Origin: Halomonas sp. HL-93
GTDB lineage: Bacteria; Pseudomonadota; Gammaproteobacteria; Pseudomonadales; Halomonadaceae
DNA length: 64,000 nt
Direction: 5' to 3'
Assembly (NCBI RefSeq): GCF_900086985.1
Contig: NZ_LT593974.1
Span: 496,001 to 560,000, forward strand
Shown here: piece after piece, positions 55,218 through 63,740 of the stretch
Numbering within the stretch: the stretch's first letter is position 1
Layout: each line of letters starts with the position of its first letter
The notes under the pieces: model-generated
Seen by the model: only the letters and a program-made list of their open reading frames with translations
Databases searched by the model: none
What the model was told of the DNA's origin: nothing
Translations under genes and position numbers: made by a program

Positions 55218-56381
55218 TTAACGGTGCGATAGATGACGCATCAGTTCGCGAATGCCATACGTCCAGGGCGGCAGTTGATCGCTTCTGCCTACCTTATTGA
55301 CCAAGGCGCCGAGCGCTGGCGTCGCAATGGTGACGCGGTCATTCATATGATGGGTGAAGCCCTGGCCTTTGCCGTCGCGGTCCTGAATTGGCGAGAACAT
55401 GGTGCCGAGAAACAGCATAAAACCGTCTGGGTATTGATGATGGTCGCCAATGGTTTGACTTACCAAGTCGAGCGGGTCGCGGCTGATCTCGCGCATATCG
55501 CTCTCGCCCTGGAGTAGGAAGTCGTCGTCTTCGCCTTCGATCCGCAGCGAGACCTGGCAATTGCGTACGCTGTCGATATCGAAGTGGTCATCGAACAGAC
55601 GGATGAACGGACCCATCGAGCAGGAAGCGTTATTATCTTTCGCCTTGCCTAACAGCAGGGCGCTGCGCCCCTCAACGTCACGCAGATTAACGTCGTTGCC
55701 CAGGGTAGCACCGCGCACTTGGCCACGGCTGTCCACCGCCAGCACGATTTCCGGCTCGGGGTTATTCCATTTTGAAGACGGGTGCAACCCCACCGGGGTG
55801 CCAAAACCCACCGATGAGAGCGGCTGGGATTTGGTAAACACCTCCGCATCGGGGCCGATGCCGACTTCCATATATTGTGACCACCCTCCGCGGGCCTGGA
55901 GCGCTTTTTTAAGCGACATCGCTTCGTCAGAGCCTGGCTTAATCTTGGAAAGATCTTTGCCGATCAGCGCCTGCAAATCGTCACGCAGCTCCGCGGCCTT
56001 GGCCGGGTTGCCGCCTGCCTGCTCCTCAATCACACGCTCCAACAGGCTGACGGCAAAGGTGACGCCGCATGCTTTAACGGCTTGCACATCGCAGGGGGCA
56101 AGCAGGTAGGGGGCTTGGGGTTGTGGTAACTGAGAGTTAGCCAGCAGCGCTTCAATACTGCCTAGATGGGGGCCCTTTGCTCGCTGCACTACCTCCAGCA
56201 AATCGTCGCGCTCTAGCAGGTCCGCCATGGTCGGGCCAAACTCGGTGATATCGATCACCTGGCCGTTGTTTACAGTAATCAGTGCGGGCCCAGGCCGTTG
56301 GCCATCCCGCCATACGCGGCCGACGAGCAGCGCTTTGTCCACGTCATCGGGAAGAGTGTCGGTGTGTGACAGTGGTTGCAT
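55218..56381 (-). CDS. Large fumarylacetoacetate-hydrolase-family protein
   Basis: This 387-residue FAH-superfamily member is longer than the usual 280. The C-terminal catalytic domain (about 160-380) has EPEIVLAVDSRGQVRG and GNDVNLRDVEGRSALLLGKAKDN, giving the E-x-E-type metal ligands. Length and motifs resemble 2-keto-3-deoxy-pentonate dehydratases (XylX/AraD1 type) more than 2,4-diketo-3-deoxy-fuconate hydrolase, but both routes would follow the neighbouring dehydratase. First gene of the leftward FAH-dehydratase-oxidase operon, diverging from the SDR gene. Confidence 0.82.
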   Translation of the reverse strand: MQPLSHTDTLPDDVDKALLVGRVWRDGQRPGPALITVNNGQVIDITEFGPTMADLLERDDLLEVVQRAKGPHLGSIEALLANSQLPQPQAPYLLAPCDVQAVKACGVTFAVSLLERVIEEQAGGNPAKAAELRDDLQALIGKDLSKIKPGSDEAMSLKKALQARGGWSQYMEVGIGPDAEVFTKSQPLSSVGFGTPVGLHPSSKWNNPEPEIVLAVDSRGQVRGATLGNDVNLRDVEGRSALLLGKAKDNNASCSMGPFIRLFDDHFDIDSVRNCQVSLRIEGEDDDFLLQGESDMREISRDPLDLVSQTIGDHHQYPDGFMLFLGTMFSPIQDRDGKGQGFTHHMNDRVTIATPALGALVNKVGRSDQLPPWTYGIRELMRHLSHR

Positions 56382-56461
56382 GCGTGCCTCCAGAGTAGTG
56401 GAAATTAGTCATGGCGACTGGCGGTTGGTGCGCTATCGCCTATCATGTTATGGATGTTGTG

Positions 56462-56473
56462 TTGTATGACAGG
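56462..56473. promoter_or_regulatory. GntR-like half-palindrome TTGTATGACAGG in the divergent promoter region
   Basis: This imperfect site resembles the GTATGATAC core found upstream of the second TRAP operon (58598-58606). It lies in the 215-bp region between the FAH and SDR genes. One arm is degenerate, so the call rests on the similarity of the two sites. Confidence 0.3.
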
Positions 56474-56596
56474 TATGCCAGATCATGCCTTACTCTAGCG
56501 CACCGCTGTATTTCAGGTCGATAGGCAAATTTGCCTAGTTGATGGTGATTTCACTGAGCGTGGGCCTTCAAAACAAAAAGCGTTAAGGAGCCTTGC

Positions 56597-57361
56597 ATGT
56601 TAGACGAGTGGAAAGGAAAACGAGTACTGATTACCGGTGCCAGCCGGGGCATAGGCGCGGCAGTCGCCAAGCAGTTGGGGGCGCTGGGTGCCCATGTGGC
56701 GGTGCACTACCACAGCAGTGACGCACCCGCCGAAGCGGTGGTCAAGGCGATCAACGAGGCAGGCGGCGAGGCCTTTACCCTCAAGGCCGACGTCAGCCAG
56801 TCAAGTGAAACAAAGCGGCTGGTCGATAACGCCGCCGAGCGCCTGGGCGGTCTGGATGTGTTGATCAATAACGCCGGTGACATGCTGGGGCGGGTTGGTC
56901 TAGCCGAGATGGACGATGACCAGTACGACCGGGTGATGGATCTCAATGTGCGCTCGGTGGTTATGGCCAGCCGCGCGGCGCTGCCGCATTTCCAGCGTGC
57001 GGGGGGCGGTAATATTATTCACACCACCTCGATTGCTGCGCGTAATGGCGGTGGGGGAGGTGCAGGCCTGTATGCCTCGGCGAAGGGCTTTGTGAGCACC
57101 ATAACGCGCAATATGGCCAAGGAGTTGGCCGGGGATAATATTCGTGTTAACGCCGTGGCCCCCGGCACCATTGCCACCGACTTCCACGAGCGTCACTCAA
57201 GCGAAGGGCATTTGTCGGCCGCCCGTGCATCGATTCCCATGGGCCGCCTGGGCACGGCGGATGAGTGCGTGGGGGCCTATGTTTTCCTCGGCACGGATGC
57301 ATTAAGTGGCTATGTCACCGGACAGATCATTGAAGTCAATGGCGGGCAGTTGATGCCATGA
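56597..57361 (+). CDS. Short-chain dehydrogenase/reductase
   Basis: This 254-residue classical SDR has cofactor motif TGASRGIG (about residues 14-21), NNAG, catalytic Ser in HTTSIAARN, and YASAK. The C-terminal [12 protein letters not shown] is typical. It may oxidise a keto-deoxy sugar acid (as in the L-fucose route) or a four-carbon sugar acid, given its coupling to pdxA2. Its stop overlaps the pdxA start by ATGA. AAGGAG precedes the ATG. Confidence 0.88.
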   Translation: MLDEWKGKRVLITGASRGIGAAVAKQLGALGAHVAVHYHSSDAPAEAVVKAINEAGGEAFTLKADVSQSSETKRLVDNAAERLGGLDVLINNAGDMLGRVGLAEMDDDQYDRVMDLNVRSVVMASRAALPHFQRAGGGNIIHTTSIAARNGGGGGAGLYASAKGFVSTITRNMAKELAGDNIRVNAVAPGTIATDFHERHSSEGHLSAARASIPMGRLGTADECVGAYVFLGTDALSGYVTGQIIEVNGGQLMP

Positions 57362-58377
57362 GTAGCTCGACACTTAATGCTGAACGTCACAACTGCTATG
57401 ACATTGTTATCACCATGGGTGACCCTGCCGGTATCGGCCCGGAGATCATTTGCCGTGCGCTGGATGCCATGTCCGCCGCCGAGCGCGCCACTGCCATGGT
57501 GGTTGGTGACCCGGCGATTTATCGCCGCGCGGCGGCGAGTATTGGCGCTAAGCTTGAGTTCGTGCCGCTGGAACAGGTTGAGCGTGGCGAGGATTGTGTG
57601 GCTATCGGCGTGGTTGACGTGCCGGAGGGCGTCAATATTCCCGATGGTCGGGTTAGCGCCGGTGCTGGTGATATGGCGTTTCGCTGTGTTCAAAAAGCCG
57701 TCGAACTGGTGCAGGCGGGGCGCGCCCGTGTGATTGTCACCGCGCCGCTGAACAAGGCGGCGCTGCATGAAGCCGGGCACCACTACGATGGTCACACTGG
57801 GATGCTTGCATCGCTGACCGGTGCGCCCTCATCGTTTATGCTGCTGGCGTCAGAGACGCTCTCGACACTGCATGTTTCCACCCATGTCTCGCTGCGGGGC
57901 GCCATCGACCGGGTGACCCCCGAGCGCATCATCGCCACGGTTGAAGCCGGTCATGCGCACCTTGTGGCGCTGGGCTTGCAGGCGCCGCGCATCGCCGTTG
58001 CTGGGCTCAACCCGCACTGCGGCGAAGGCGGGATTTTCGGCGATGAGGATAGCCGCTGCATCGCTCCGGCGGTTGATCGCTTACGCGAGCGCGGCTTTGA
58101 TGTGAGCGGGCCGATCTCGGCGGATACGGTGTTTTACCGCGCCGCGCAAGGCGAGTTCGATCTGGTGATTGCCCAATACCACGACCAGGGCCATATCCCC
58201 GTCAAACTGATCGCCTTTGACACTACGGTGAATGTCAGCCTTGGCTTGCCACTGCAGCGTACTTCGGTGGACCACGGCACCGCCTTCGATATTGCCTGGC
58301 AGGGCAAAGCCGATGCCACCAACATGGGATCAGCGGTTGCCTACGCCCGACGACTCGCCAGTGGCGCTAAATCATGA
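57358..58377 (+). CDS. pdxA: PdxA2-type 4-phosphohydroxy-acid dehydrogenase
   Basis: This 339-residue NAD-dependent dehydrogenase of the PdxA family has [12 protein letters not shown] at the start, metal/substrate histidines in [10 protein letters not shown] and in [12 protein letters not shown], and [19 protein letters not shown] near the end. In loci with SDR/Ldh enzymes and a DUF1537 kinase, PdxA2 proteins oxidise and decarboxylate 4-phospho-D-erythronate or -threonate rather than make vitamin B6. Here the next gene is a deleted remnant of that kinase, joined by an ATGA overlap. A role in pyridoxine synthesis cannot be excluded. Confidence 0.9.
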   Translation: MSSSTLNAERHNCYDIVITMGDPAGIGPEIICRALDAMSAAERATAMVVGDPAIYRRAAASIGAKLEFVPLEQVERGEDCVAIGVVDVPEGVNIPDGRVSAGAGDMAFRCVQKAVELVQAGRARVIVTAPLNKAALHEAGHHYDGHTGMLASLTGAPSSFMLLASETLSTLHVSTHVSLRGAIDRVTPERIIATVEAGHAHLVALGLQAPRIAVAGLNPHCGEGGIFGDEDSRCIAPAVDRLRERGFDVSGPISADTVFYRAAQGEFDLVIAQYHDQGHIPVKLIAFDTTVNVSLGLPLQRTSVDHGTAFDIAWQGKADATNMGSAVAYARRLASGAKS

Positions 58378-58529
58378 CGGGCTGTCGATTGGTGGTTATT
58401 GCCGACGATCTATCGGGTGCGCTGGATGCTTCTGCCCCGTTTGCTGCGTACGGGGCGGATGCCTTTGGTGATCCGCAATGGCTAGTCCGCTTGCACGCCC
58501 AGCTCAGGCCAAACGGTGGAGCGCGCTAA
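58374..58529 (+). pseudogene. Remnant of a DUF1537 four-carbon acid sugar kinase (internal deletion)
   Basis: This 51-codon frame overlaps the pdxA stop by ATGA. Residues 1-26 give CRLVVIADDLSGALDASAPFA, the typical DUF1537 N-terminus with its DD motif. Residues 29-51 give DAFGDPQWLVRLHAQLR, which matches the family's C-terminal K-S-G-x-FG region. The roughly 370-400 residues in between are absent, with the junction near codons 26-30 (about 58449-58463). The frame is kept. The product cannot be an active kinase because both the substrate and ATP domains are lost. A collapse in the assembly is the alternative explanation. Confidence 0.75.
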
Positions 58530-58585
58530 CCTCGACTAAAAACCCTTATCTGAATGGTTGCGCGATTGCAGGCGACCAACTAGGT

Positions 58586-58613
58586 TTGAAACTGGTGGTA
58601 TGATACGTATACA
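58586..58613 (+). promoter_or_regulatory. Candidate sigma-70 promoter of the second TRAP operon
   Basis: TTGAAA (58586-58591) and TATACA (58608-58613) are separated by 16 bases, about 80 bases before the dctP ATG. The operator-like GTATGATAC lies in the spacer, so bound repressor would block polymerase. TATGAT (58599-58604) is an alternative -10 but lacks a -35 partner. Confidence 0.4.
58598..58612. promoter_or_regulatory. GTATGATAC-GTATAC, candidate FadR/GntR-type operator
   Basis: The 9-bp odd palindrome GTAT-G-ATAC is followed directly by GTATAC. Such sites are typical for FadR-subfamily GntR repressors of sugar-acid genes. The regulator at 62912-63637 is the likely partner. This is inference from sequence pattern only. 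Confidence 0.45.
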
Positions 58614-58691
58614 GCAAGATGGTCGGTTACTTCGGCTGAAGCCACCCGCACAATGACCAACAACAAATTCAGTGGTTGTGAGGAGTACACG

Positions 58692-59693
58692 ATGAGCCAC
58701 AAACGCCAACACCGCCTAACTAAGACCCGCCTGCTGACTGCCACGCTAATTGCAGCGGGTATCGGCATTGCCGGGACCGTCCAGGCCGCTGAAGAGCTTC
58801 GCTTCGCCCACGTCTATGAAACCTCTGAGCCCTTCCACGAATGGGCACTGTGGGCTGCAGATGAAATCGAAGAACGTACCGATGGCCGCTACACCATGAA
58901 GGTGCACCCCGCCTCTTCGCTGGGTAAAGAGGAGGATATCAACGAGGGGCTGGAGCTTGGCACGGTGGATGTTATTTATACCGGCACGCAGTTTGCGGGC
59001 CGTGCCTATGGACCGATTGGCATTGCGGGGGCTGCCTATATGTTCCGCGATTTCGATCACTGGCAGGCCTTTGCCGATAGCGACCTATTCCAGGAAATTG
59101 CCCAGGGCTATGAGGATAAAACAGGCAACGTCCCCATCGCGCTCAACTACTACGGTGAACGCCATGTCACCTCCAACGAGGCGATCAATGAGCCAGCGGA
59201 TATGGAAGGTCTGAAAATCCGTGTTCCCAACGCGCCGATGTATATGATGATGCCGGAAGCAGTCGACGCGAATCCTACGCCTATTGCATTTGACGAGGTG
59301 TATCTTGCGTTGCAACAAGGCGTGGTGGATGCACAGGAAAACCCGCTACCGACCATCCGTGCCAAGGCATTCCACGAAGTACAGGATTACATCAACCTGA
59401 CCGGCCACATTACCGACTCGTTGATCACCATTGTGGGCGGGCCTCGCTGGGATCAGCTGTCGGAAGAGGATCGTGAGATCTTCCGGGAGGTTTTCCAGGA
59501 AGCCGCCGAGAACAATACCAAGGATATCCTCAAGTCCGAGGAAGAATTGGTCGCCTGGTTCGAGGAGCAGGGCAACACCGTCAACGAAGTGGACCGCGAG
59601 GTCTTTCGTGAGGCTGTTGTGCCTGAACATAACGGCGATGCCGCCACCTGGGACGAAGAAACCTACGAGCGACTTCAGGAAATCGGCAAGTAA
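58692..59693 (+). CDS. TRAP transporter periplasmic binding protein (DctP), sugar-acid locus
   Basis: This 333-residue secreted protein has a Sec signal (about 1-34, cut after VQA). A DctP fold follows, with LRFAHVYETSEPFHEWALWAADEI and YTMKVHPASSLGKEED. The ligand Arg is in LKIRVPNAPMY, and GVVDAQENPLPTIRAKAFHEVQDY is the signature of the family. It should bind a sugar acid such as a uronate or aldonate, given its neighbours. GAGGAG stands six bases before the ATG at 58692. Confidence 0.92.
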   Translation: MSHKRQHRLTKTRLLTATLIAAGIGIAGTVQAAEELRFAHVYETSEPFHEWALWAADEIEERTDGRYTMKVHPASSLGKEEDINEGLELGTVDVIYTGTQFAGRAYGPIGIAGAAYMFRDFDHWQAFADSDLFQEIAQGYEDKTGNVPIALNYYGERHVTSNEAINEPADMEGLKIRVPNAPMYMMMPEAVDANPTPIAFDEVYLALQQGVVDAQENPLPTIRAKAFHEVQDYINLTGHITDSLITIVGGPRWDQLSEEDREIFREVFQEAAENNTKDILKSEEELVAWFEEQGNTVNEVDREVFREAVVPEHNGDAATWDEETYERLQEIGK

Positions 59694-59749
59694 TCTTACT
59701 CTTCGACAGCACTCCGCTCTGGTGAGCGGAGTGCCTGGAGTCTTGTGCC

Positions 59750-60292
59750 ATGAATGACACGCGAGACGATTCCCCGCCCATCGGCGATCCGATGATTGAT
59801 TTTGAGGCTGGCTTCGACGATACCCCGTTCAGACTAAGCGACTACCGGCTTGAGGATCTGGTGACCCTGATCCTGTTTTGGGCACTGATTCTAGTCGTAT
59901 TTGCCCAGTTCTTTAGTCGCTACATACTGGGTGACTCGATTGGCTGGACCGAGGAAATCGCCCGTTATCTGCTGATCGGGGTGGGTTTTCTGGGCAGTGT
60001 GATGGCCGCCCGTAATGGCAGCCATATTATGGTGGAGTTCTTCTACCACTATATGCCGGGGTGGCAGGCGCGCTTGATGGAAGGTTTGGTCAATATCGTC
60101 AGCTTGATCTTCTACATCGCGATGGCCTGGGTAACCTTTCAACTGGCATCGCGCACCAACAGCCTGATGGTTTCCATCGACCTGCCCAAGAGCATTATCT
60201 ATTTCACGGTGTGTGCTGCGTTTGTATTAATGGCCATGCGCACCGTTCAGCGGCTTTATCTGAAATATCGGACGCGTCCCCATGACGTATGA
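59750..60292 (+). CDS. TRAP transporter small permease (DctQ), sugar-acid locus
   Basis: This 180-residue protein has four membrane helices (about 38-58, 72-92, 112-132 and 148-166). It has the family pattern FAQFFSRYILGDSIGWTEEIARYLLI. It partners the DctM subunit 42 bases downstream. The hydrophilic, acidic N-terminus (about 1-30) is slightly longer than usual. Confidence 0.9.
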   Translation: MNDTRDDSPPIGDPMIDFEAGFDDTPFRLSDYRLEDLVTLILFWALILVVFAQFFSRYILGDSIGWTEEIARYLLIGVGFLGSVMAARNGSHIMVEFFYHYMPGWQARLMEGLVNIVSLIFYIAMAWVTFQLASRTNSLMVSIDLPKSIIYFTVCAAFVLMAMRTVQRLYLKYRTRPHDV

Positions 60293-60334
60293 GGGATGGT
60301 TTCCCGCCGTGCCATTTTAATCGAGAGGCCTGCT

Positions 60335-61714
60335 ATGTCCCGACTTTCCGTGATGCGCTGGCAAAAGCCGCTGATATCACCACTTCTGACGGTGTTGGCG
60401 GTGCTGGGCTGCGTGATATTACCGCTGATGGGCTACCATCTTGCCTTTCTGTTTTTCGCGCTGTTTACCATGCTGGTGCTCGGGGTGCCCATCGCGATTA
60501 GCCTGGCGGGTGCCTGTTTGATGTTTGTGCTGATCACTGGGCAAATACCCAACATCGTCGTTGCCCACCGTATGATTAACGGCATCGACAGCTTCCCGCT
60601 GCTGGCGATTCCGTTTTTTATTTTCGCTGGCAGTTTAATGAACAACGGTGGCATTACCGAGCGGATCTTCAATTTCGCCAAGGCCCTGATGGGCTGGATG
60701 CGTGGTGGCCTTGGGCATGTCAATGTCGGCGCCAGCATCGTGTTCTCAGGCATGTCGGGGGCGGCAGTCGCCGATGCCGGTGGCCTTGGCATGATTGAAG
60801 TAAAAGCCATGAAAGACGCCGGGTACGATGAAGAGTTCGCGGTGGGGATTACCGCCGCTTCCTCCACTATCGGGCCGATTATCCCGCCTAGCTTGCCCAT
60901 GGTGATTTACGGGGTCATGGCGTCCGCTTCGGTGGGCCAGCTGTTTGCAGCCGGGTTGCTGCCGGGGCTGCTGATGGGTGCCATGCTGATGCTGATGATC
61001 TTTATTATCTCGCGTCGGCGTGGTTATCAGCGCGACGCGGTATTCTCAATGCGCGTCCTTGGCCATACCTTCACGCGGGCTTTTTTATCGCTACTGACCC
61101 CGGTCATTATCGTTGGTGGCATTATTACCGGGGCTTTCACACCCACCGAGGCGGCGGTGGCCGCCGTGTTCTACGCGCTGCTACTGGGCGTGGTGGTTTA
61201 TCGCACACTGACCTGGCGCAAGCTGCTTAAAGTCAGCATGGAAACCATCGAAACCACGGCGGTGATTCTGTTGATCGTCTCTTCAGCGTCGATCTTCGCT
61301 TGGATACTTACCAGCAATCAGGTTACTCAGAATGTGATTGCCCTGATGGGCCCCTTCGCCGACAGCAAGGTTGCGGTGCTGATGATGGCCAATATCGTGC
61401 TGATTATCGTCGGCTGCTTTATGGAAACCATTGCGGCGATCACCATTTTGGTGCCAGTACTTCTTCCGATGGCGGTAGCAGTGGGCGTAGACCCGGTTCA
61501 CTTCGGCGTGATCATGGTGCTCAATCTGATGATTGGGCTGCTGACCCCGCCGGTGGGCATGGTGCTCTACGTGCTGTCCAGAGTCTCCAACGTCAGCTTT
61601 GAGCGCTGTATGCGCGGTACGATGCCGTTTTTGATTCCGCTGGTGATCTGCCTGCTATTGGTGACCTTTATCCCGGCGATCTCAATGTGGTTACCCACGC
61701 TGATCTACCGCTGA
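60335..61714 (+). CDS. TRAP transporter large permease (DctM), sugar-acid locus
   Basis: This 459-residue DctM subunit has about 12-13 helices. Motifs are FIFAGSLMNNGGITERIFNFAKALMGWMRGGLGHVN, SGMSGAAVADAGGLG, IGPIIPPSLPM and MIGLLTPPVGMVLYV. The ATG at 60335 has GAGAGG upstream; the earlier ATG lies in the dctQ tail. It is clearly a different subgroup from the malonate DctM at 27390-28724. Confidence 0.92.
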   Translation: MSRLSVMRWQKPLISPLLTVLAVLGCVILPLMGYHLAFLFFALFTMLVLGVPIAISLAGACLMFVLITGQIPNIVVAHRMINGIDSFPLLAIPFFIFAGSLMNNGGITERIFNFAKALMGWMRGGLGHVNVGASIVFSGMSGAAVADAGGLGMIEVKAMKDAGYDEEFAVGITAASSTIGPIIPPSLPMVIYGVMASASVGQLFAAGLLPGLLMGAMLMLMIFIISRRRGYQRDAVFSMRVLGHTFTRAFLSLLTPVIIVGGIITGAFTPTEAAVAAVFYALLLGVVVYRTLTWRKLLKVSMETIETTAVILLIVSSASIFAWILTSNQVTQNVIALMGPFADSKVAVLMMANIVLIIVGCFMETIAAITILVPVLLPMAVAVGVDPVHFGVIMVLNLMIGLLTPPVGMVLYVLSRVSNVSFERCMRGTMPFLIPLVICLLLVTFIPAISMWLPTLIYR

Positions 61715-61770
61715 TAACGGGCTTGCTTCGCCCCGATGCTCGGCATACTGCGCCAAGGAGAAATCGAACA

Positions 61771-62847
61771 ATGACGGACACTTCGCTTGATTTTCGCGTC
61801 GCCCGTGAAGACCTCACTCGCTTTATGCAGGCAGCACTCGCCGCCGCTGGGGCTAACCAAGTCTCAGCAGATGCGGTAACCCGCGCCCTGGTAACGGCCT
61901 CGCGCATGGGCACTGATAGCCACGGCCTGCGCTTGTTGCCCCACTATTTGCGGGCGCTCCAAGGCGGGCGTATCAAAGGCACGCCCAACATGGTGTTTCA
62001 TCAGCGCTTACCCGCCACGGGCTTTTTAGATGCGGACGATGGGCTGGGGCATCTGGCGGGCTACACCGCCATGGAGCACGCTATGGCGATGGCGGAAGCA
62101 GTGGGCATGGGCGCCGTTGCCGTGGGTAACTCATCGCACTTTGGCGCGGCGGGCTGCTACGCGCTAGCGGCGGCGGAGCGTGGTTATGTGGGAATGGCGT
62201 TCTGCAACTCGGATCCCTTTGTGCTGCTTCACGATGGCGCCAAACCTTTTCATGGCACTAACCCCATTGCCTTTGCGGCGCCGGTGGCGGGGGAGTTGCC
62301 CTACCTGCTGGATATGGCAACCAGCGCGGTACCCTGGAATCGCGTGCAGCAGTTTGACGCCATTGGCCGTGAGTTGCCCGATCAAGTTGCCGCTGATGCC
62401 ACCGGGGAGGTCAGCCGCAATCCCAGCGAGGTGGCGGCATTACTGCCGCTAGGGGGCCGCGACTTTGGCTTTAAGGGCGCAGGGCTCGGTGGCATGGTGG
62501 AGATACTGAGTTCGATGCTGTCGGGAATGCAGCACGGTTTTAAGCTTCTTCCCATGGGGGGGCCGGATATGTCGACGCCCCGAGGAGTGGGGCACTTTTT
62601 TCTGGTTATGAAACCCGACGCATTTGTGGATGAGGGCACATTTGCGCGAGGGCTGGCTGCTTATCTGGCTGACCTGCGTGCCCAACCCGCCTCTGCCAAT
62701 GCCAGGGTAATGGCGCCGGGAGATCGGGAATGGCGCTGCCAGGCAAAACGCGATGCTGAGGGGATTCCCTTGGATTCTGCCAATCAGTTAGCCTACGTCG
62801 AGATCGCTGAACAGTATCGAATATCGACGCTCTCTCGACTCGGTTGA
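61771..62847 (+). CDS. Malate/L-lactate/ureidoglycolate-type (Ldh2) oxidoreductase
   Basis: This 358-residue NAD(P)-dependent oxidoreductase of the Ldh2/MDH2 family has a catalytic His in DSHGLRLLPHYLRAL and cofactor contacts in GNSSHFGAAGCYA. FHGTNPIAFAAP and the GFKGAGLGGMVEIL segment follow. Members act on 2-hydroxy acids, including sugar acids and tartrate-like compounds. AAGGAG lies ahead of the ATG at 61771. It follows the TRAP genes by 56 bases on the same strand and could oxidise the imported acid. Confidence 0.9.
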   Translation: MTDTSLDFRVAREDLTRFMQAALAAAGANQVSADAVTRALVTASRMGTDSHGLRLLPHYLRALQGGRIKGTPNMVFHQRLPATGFLDADDGLGHLAGYTAMEHAMAMAEAVGMGAVAVGNSSHFGAAGCYALAAAERGYVGMAFCNSDPFVLLHDGAKPFHGTNPIAFAAPVAGELPYLLDMATSAVPWNRVQQFDAIGRELPDQVAADATGEVSRNPSEVAALLPLGGRDFGFKGAGLGGMVEILSSMLSGMQHGFKLLPMGGPDMSTPRGVGHFFLVMKPDAFVDEGTFARGLAAYLADLRAQPASANARVMAPGDREWRCQAKRDAEGIPLDSANQLAYVEIAEQYRISTLSRLG

Positions 62848-62911
62848 AGGATAATGATCAGAAATGCAGTAAAATGGCGGCGAATTTCAGGTTAACCAGG
62901 GGTGACTGCCT

Positions 62912-63637
62912 ATGAGCAGATACCGGATCGAGCGTAAAACGCTGTCCGAACAGGTGGCCGAACAGCTCGAGGCGGAGATCCTCGAGGGGCGGCTAAGTGA
63001 AAATGATCAATTGCCTTCAGAAAGAGAGTTGATGGAGCAGTTTGGTGTTGGCAGACCCGCGGTGCGCGAAGCGCTGTTTCATCTTCAACAGCTTGGGCTA
63101 ATTGCCATCAACAGTGGCACTCGCGCCAGAGTGATTCGCCCCACTGCCGAGGCGGTCATGGCCAGGCTATCCGGGGTAACCCGGCAACTGCTTTCCAAAC
63201 CCGATGGTCAGCAGTATTTTCAGGAAGCGCGGGCCATGTTCGAGATTTCGTTGGCTCGCTATGCCGCTCGCAATGCCAGTGACGAAGACCTGGCGCGGCT
63301 GCGCGGTGCGCTTGCCGATAACCGCGACGCCATCGGTGACGAAGCACGCTTCAAGCGTTCCGACAATGAATTCCATGGCGTCTTGGCGAGCATCGGACGC
63401 AACCCGATTTTCGACGCTATTCATGTGGCGCTGTCGGAATGGCTGGACGACCGGCGTGCCCAGGTGTTGCAACAGAAGGACGAAGACAAGGCGGCCACCG
63501 CCGCGCATACTGATATCGTCGAGGCGATTGAGTCGCGTGACCCGGATGCGGCCGAAGCGGCGATGCGCCGTCATTTGGACCGTCACTATGGCACCTATAT
63601 GCAGCTCAAACAGCGCTTGGCCCCAGCCCCTGATTGA
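62912..63637 (+). CDS. GntR-family (FadR/FCD) regulator of the sugar-acid locus
   Basis: This 241-residue regulator has an N-terminal winged helix (about 8-75: LPSERELMEQFGVGRPAVREALFHLQQLGLI) and a helical FCD domain (about 95-230). The metal/ligand residues are suggested by DNEFHGVLASIG and HTDIVEAIESRD...MRRHLDRHYG. AGGGGTG precedes the ATG. As the last gene of the TRAP-Ldh cluster, it probably represses it in the absence of the sugar acid, perhaps through the GTATGATAC site. Confidence 0.9.
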   Translation: MSRYRIERKTLSEQVAEQLEAEILEGRLSENDQLPSERELMEQFGVGRPAVREALFHLQQLGLIAINSGTRARVIRPTAEAVMARLSGVTRQLLSKPDGQQYFQEARAMFEISLARYAARNASDEDLARLRGALADNRDAIGDEARFKRSDNEFHGVLASIGRNPIFDAIHVALSEWLDDRRAQVLQQKDEDKAATAAHTDIVEAIESRDPDAAEAAMRRHLDRHYGTYMQLKQRLAPAPD

Positions 63638-63681
63638 CACGGTCACCACCTGCCAGTATCAAGCTAGTATGCCCTGTAGCA

Positions 63682-63713
63682 ATACGGCCCGCCTAAAGCG
63701 GGCCGTATCGTTT
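63682..63713. terminator. Hairpin terminator between GntR and the UxaA-like gene
   Basis: ATACGGCCCGC (63682-63692) pairs with GCGGGCCGTAT (63698-63708) around CTAAA, followed by CGTTT. The stem is a perfect 11 bp. It lies between two convergent genes and could serve both, though the T-tract is short. Confidence 0.75.
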
Positions 63714-63740
63714 CCTACCCACGTTTACGCCATAGCAGGC

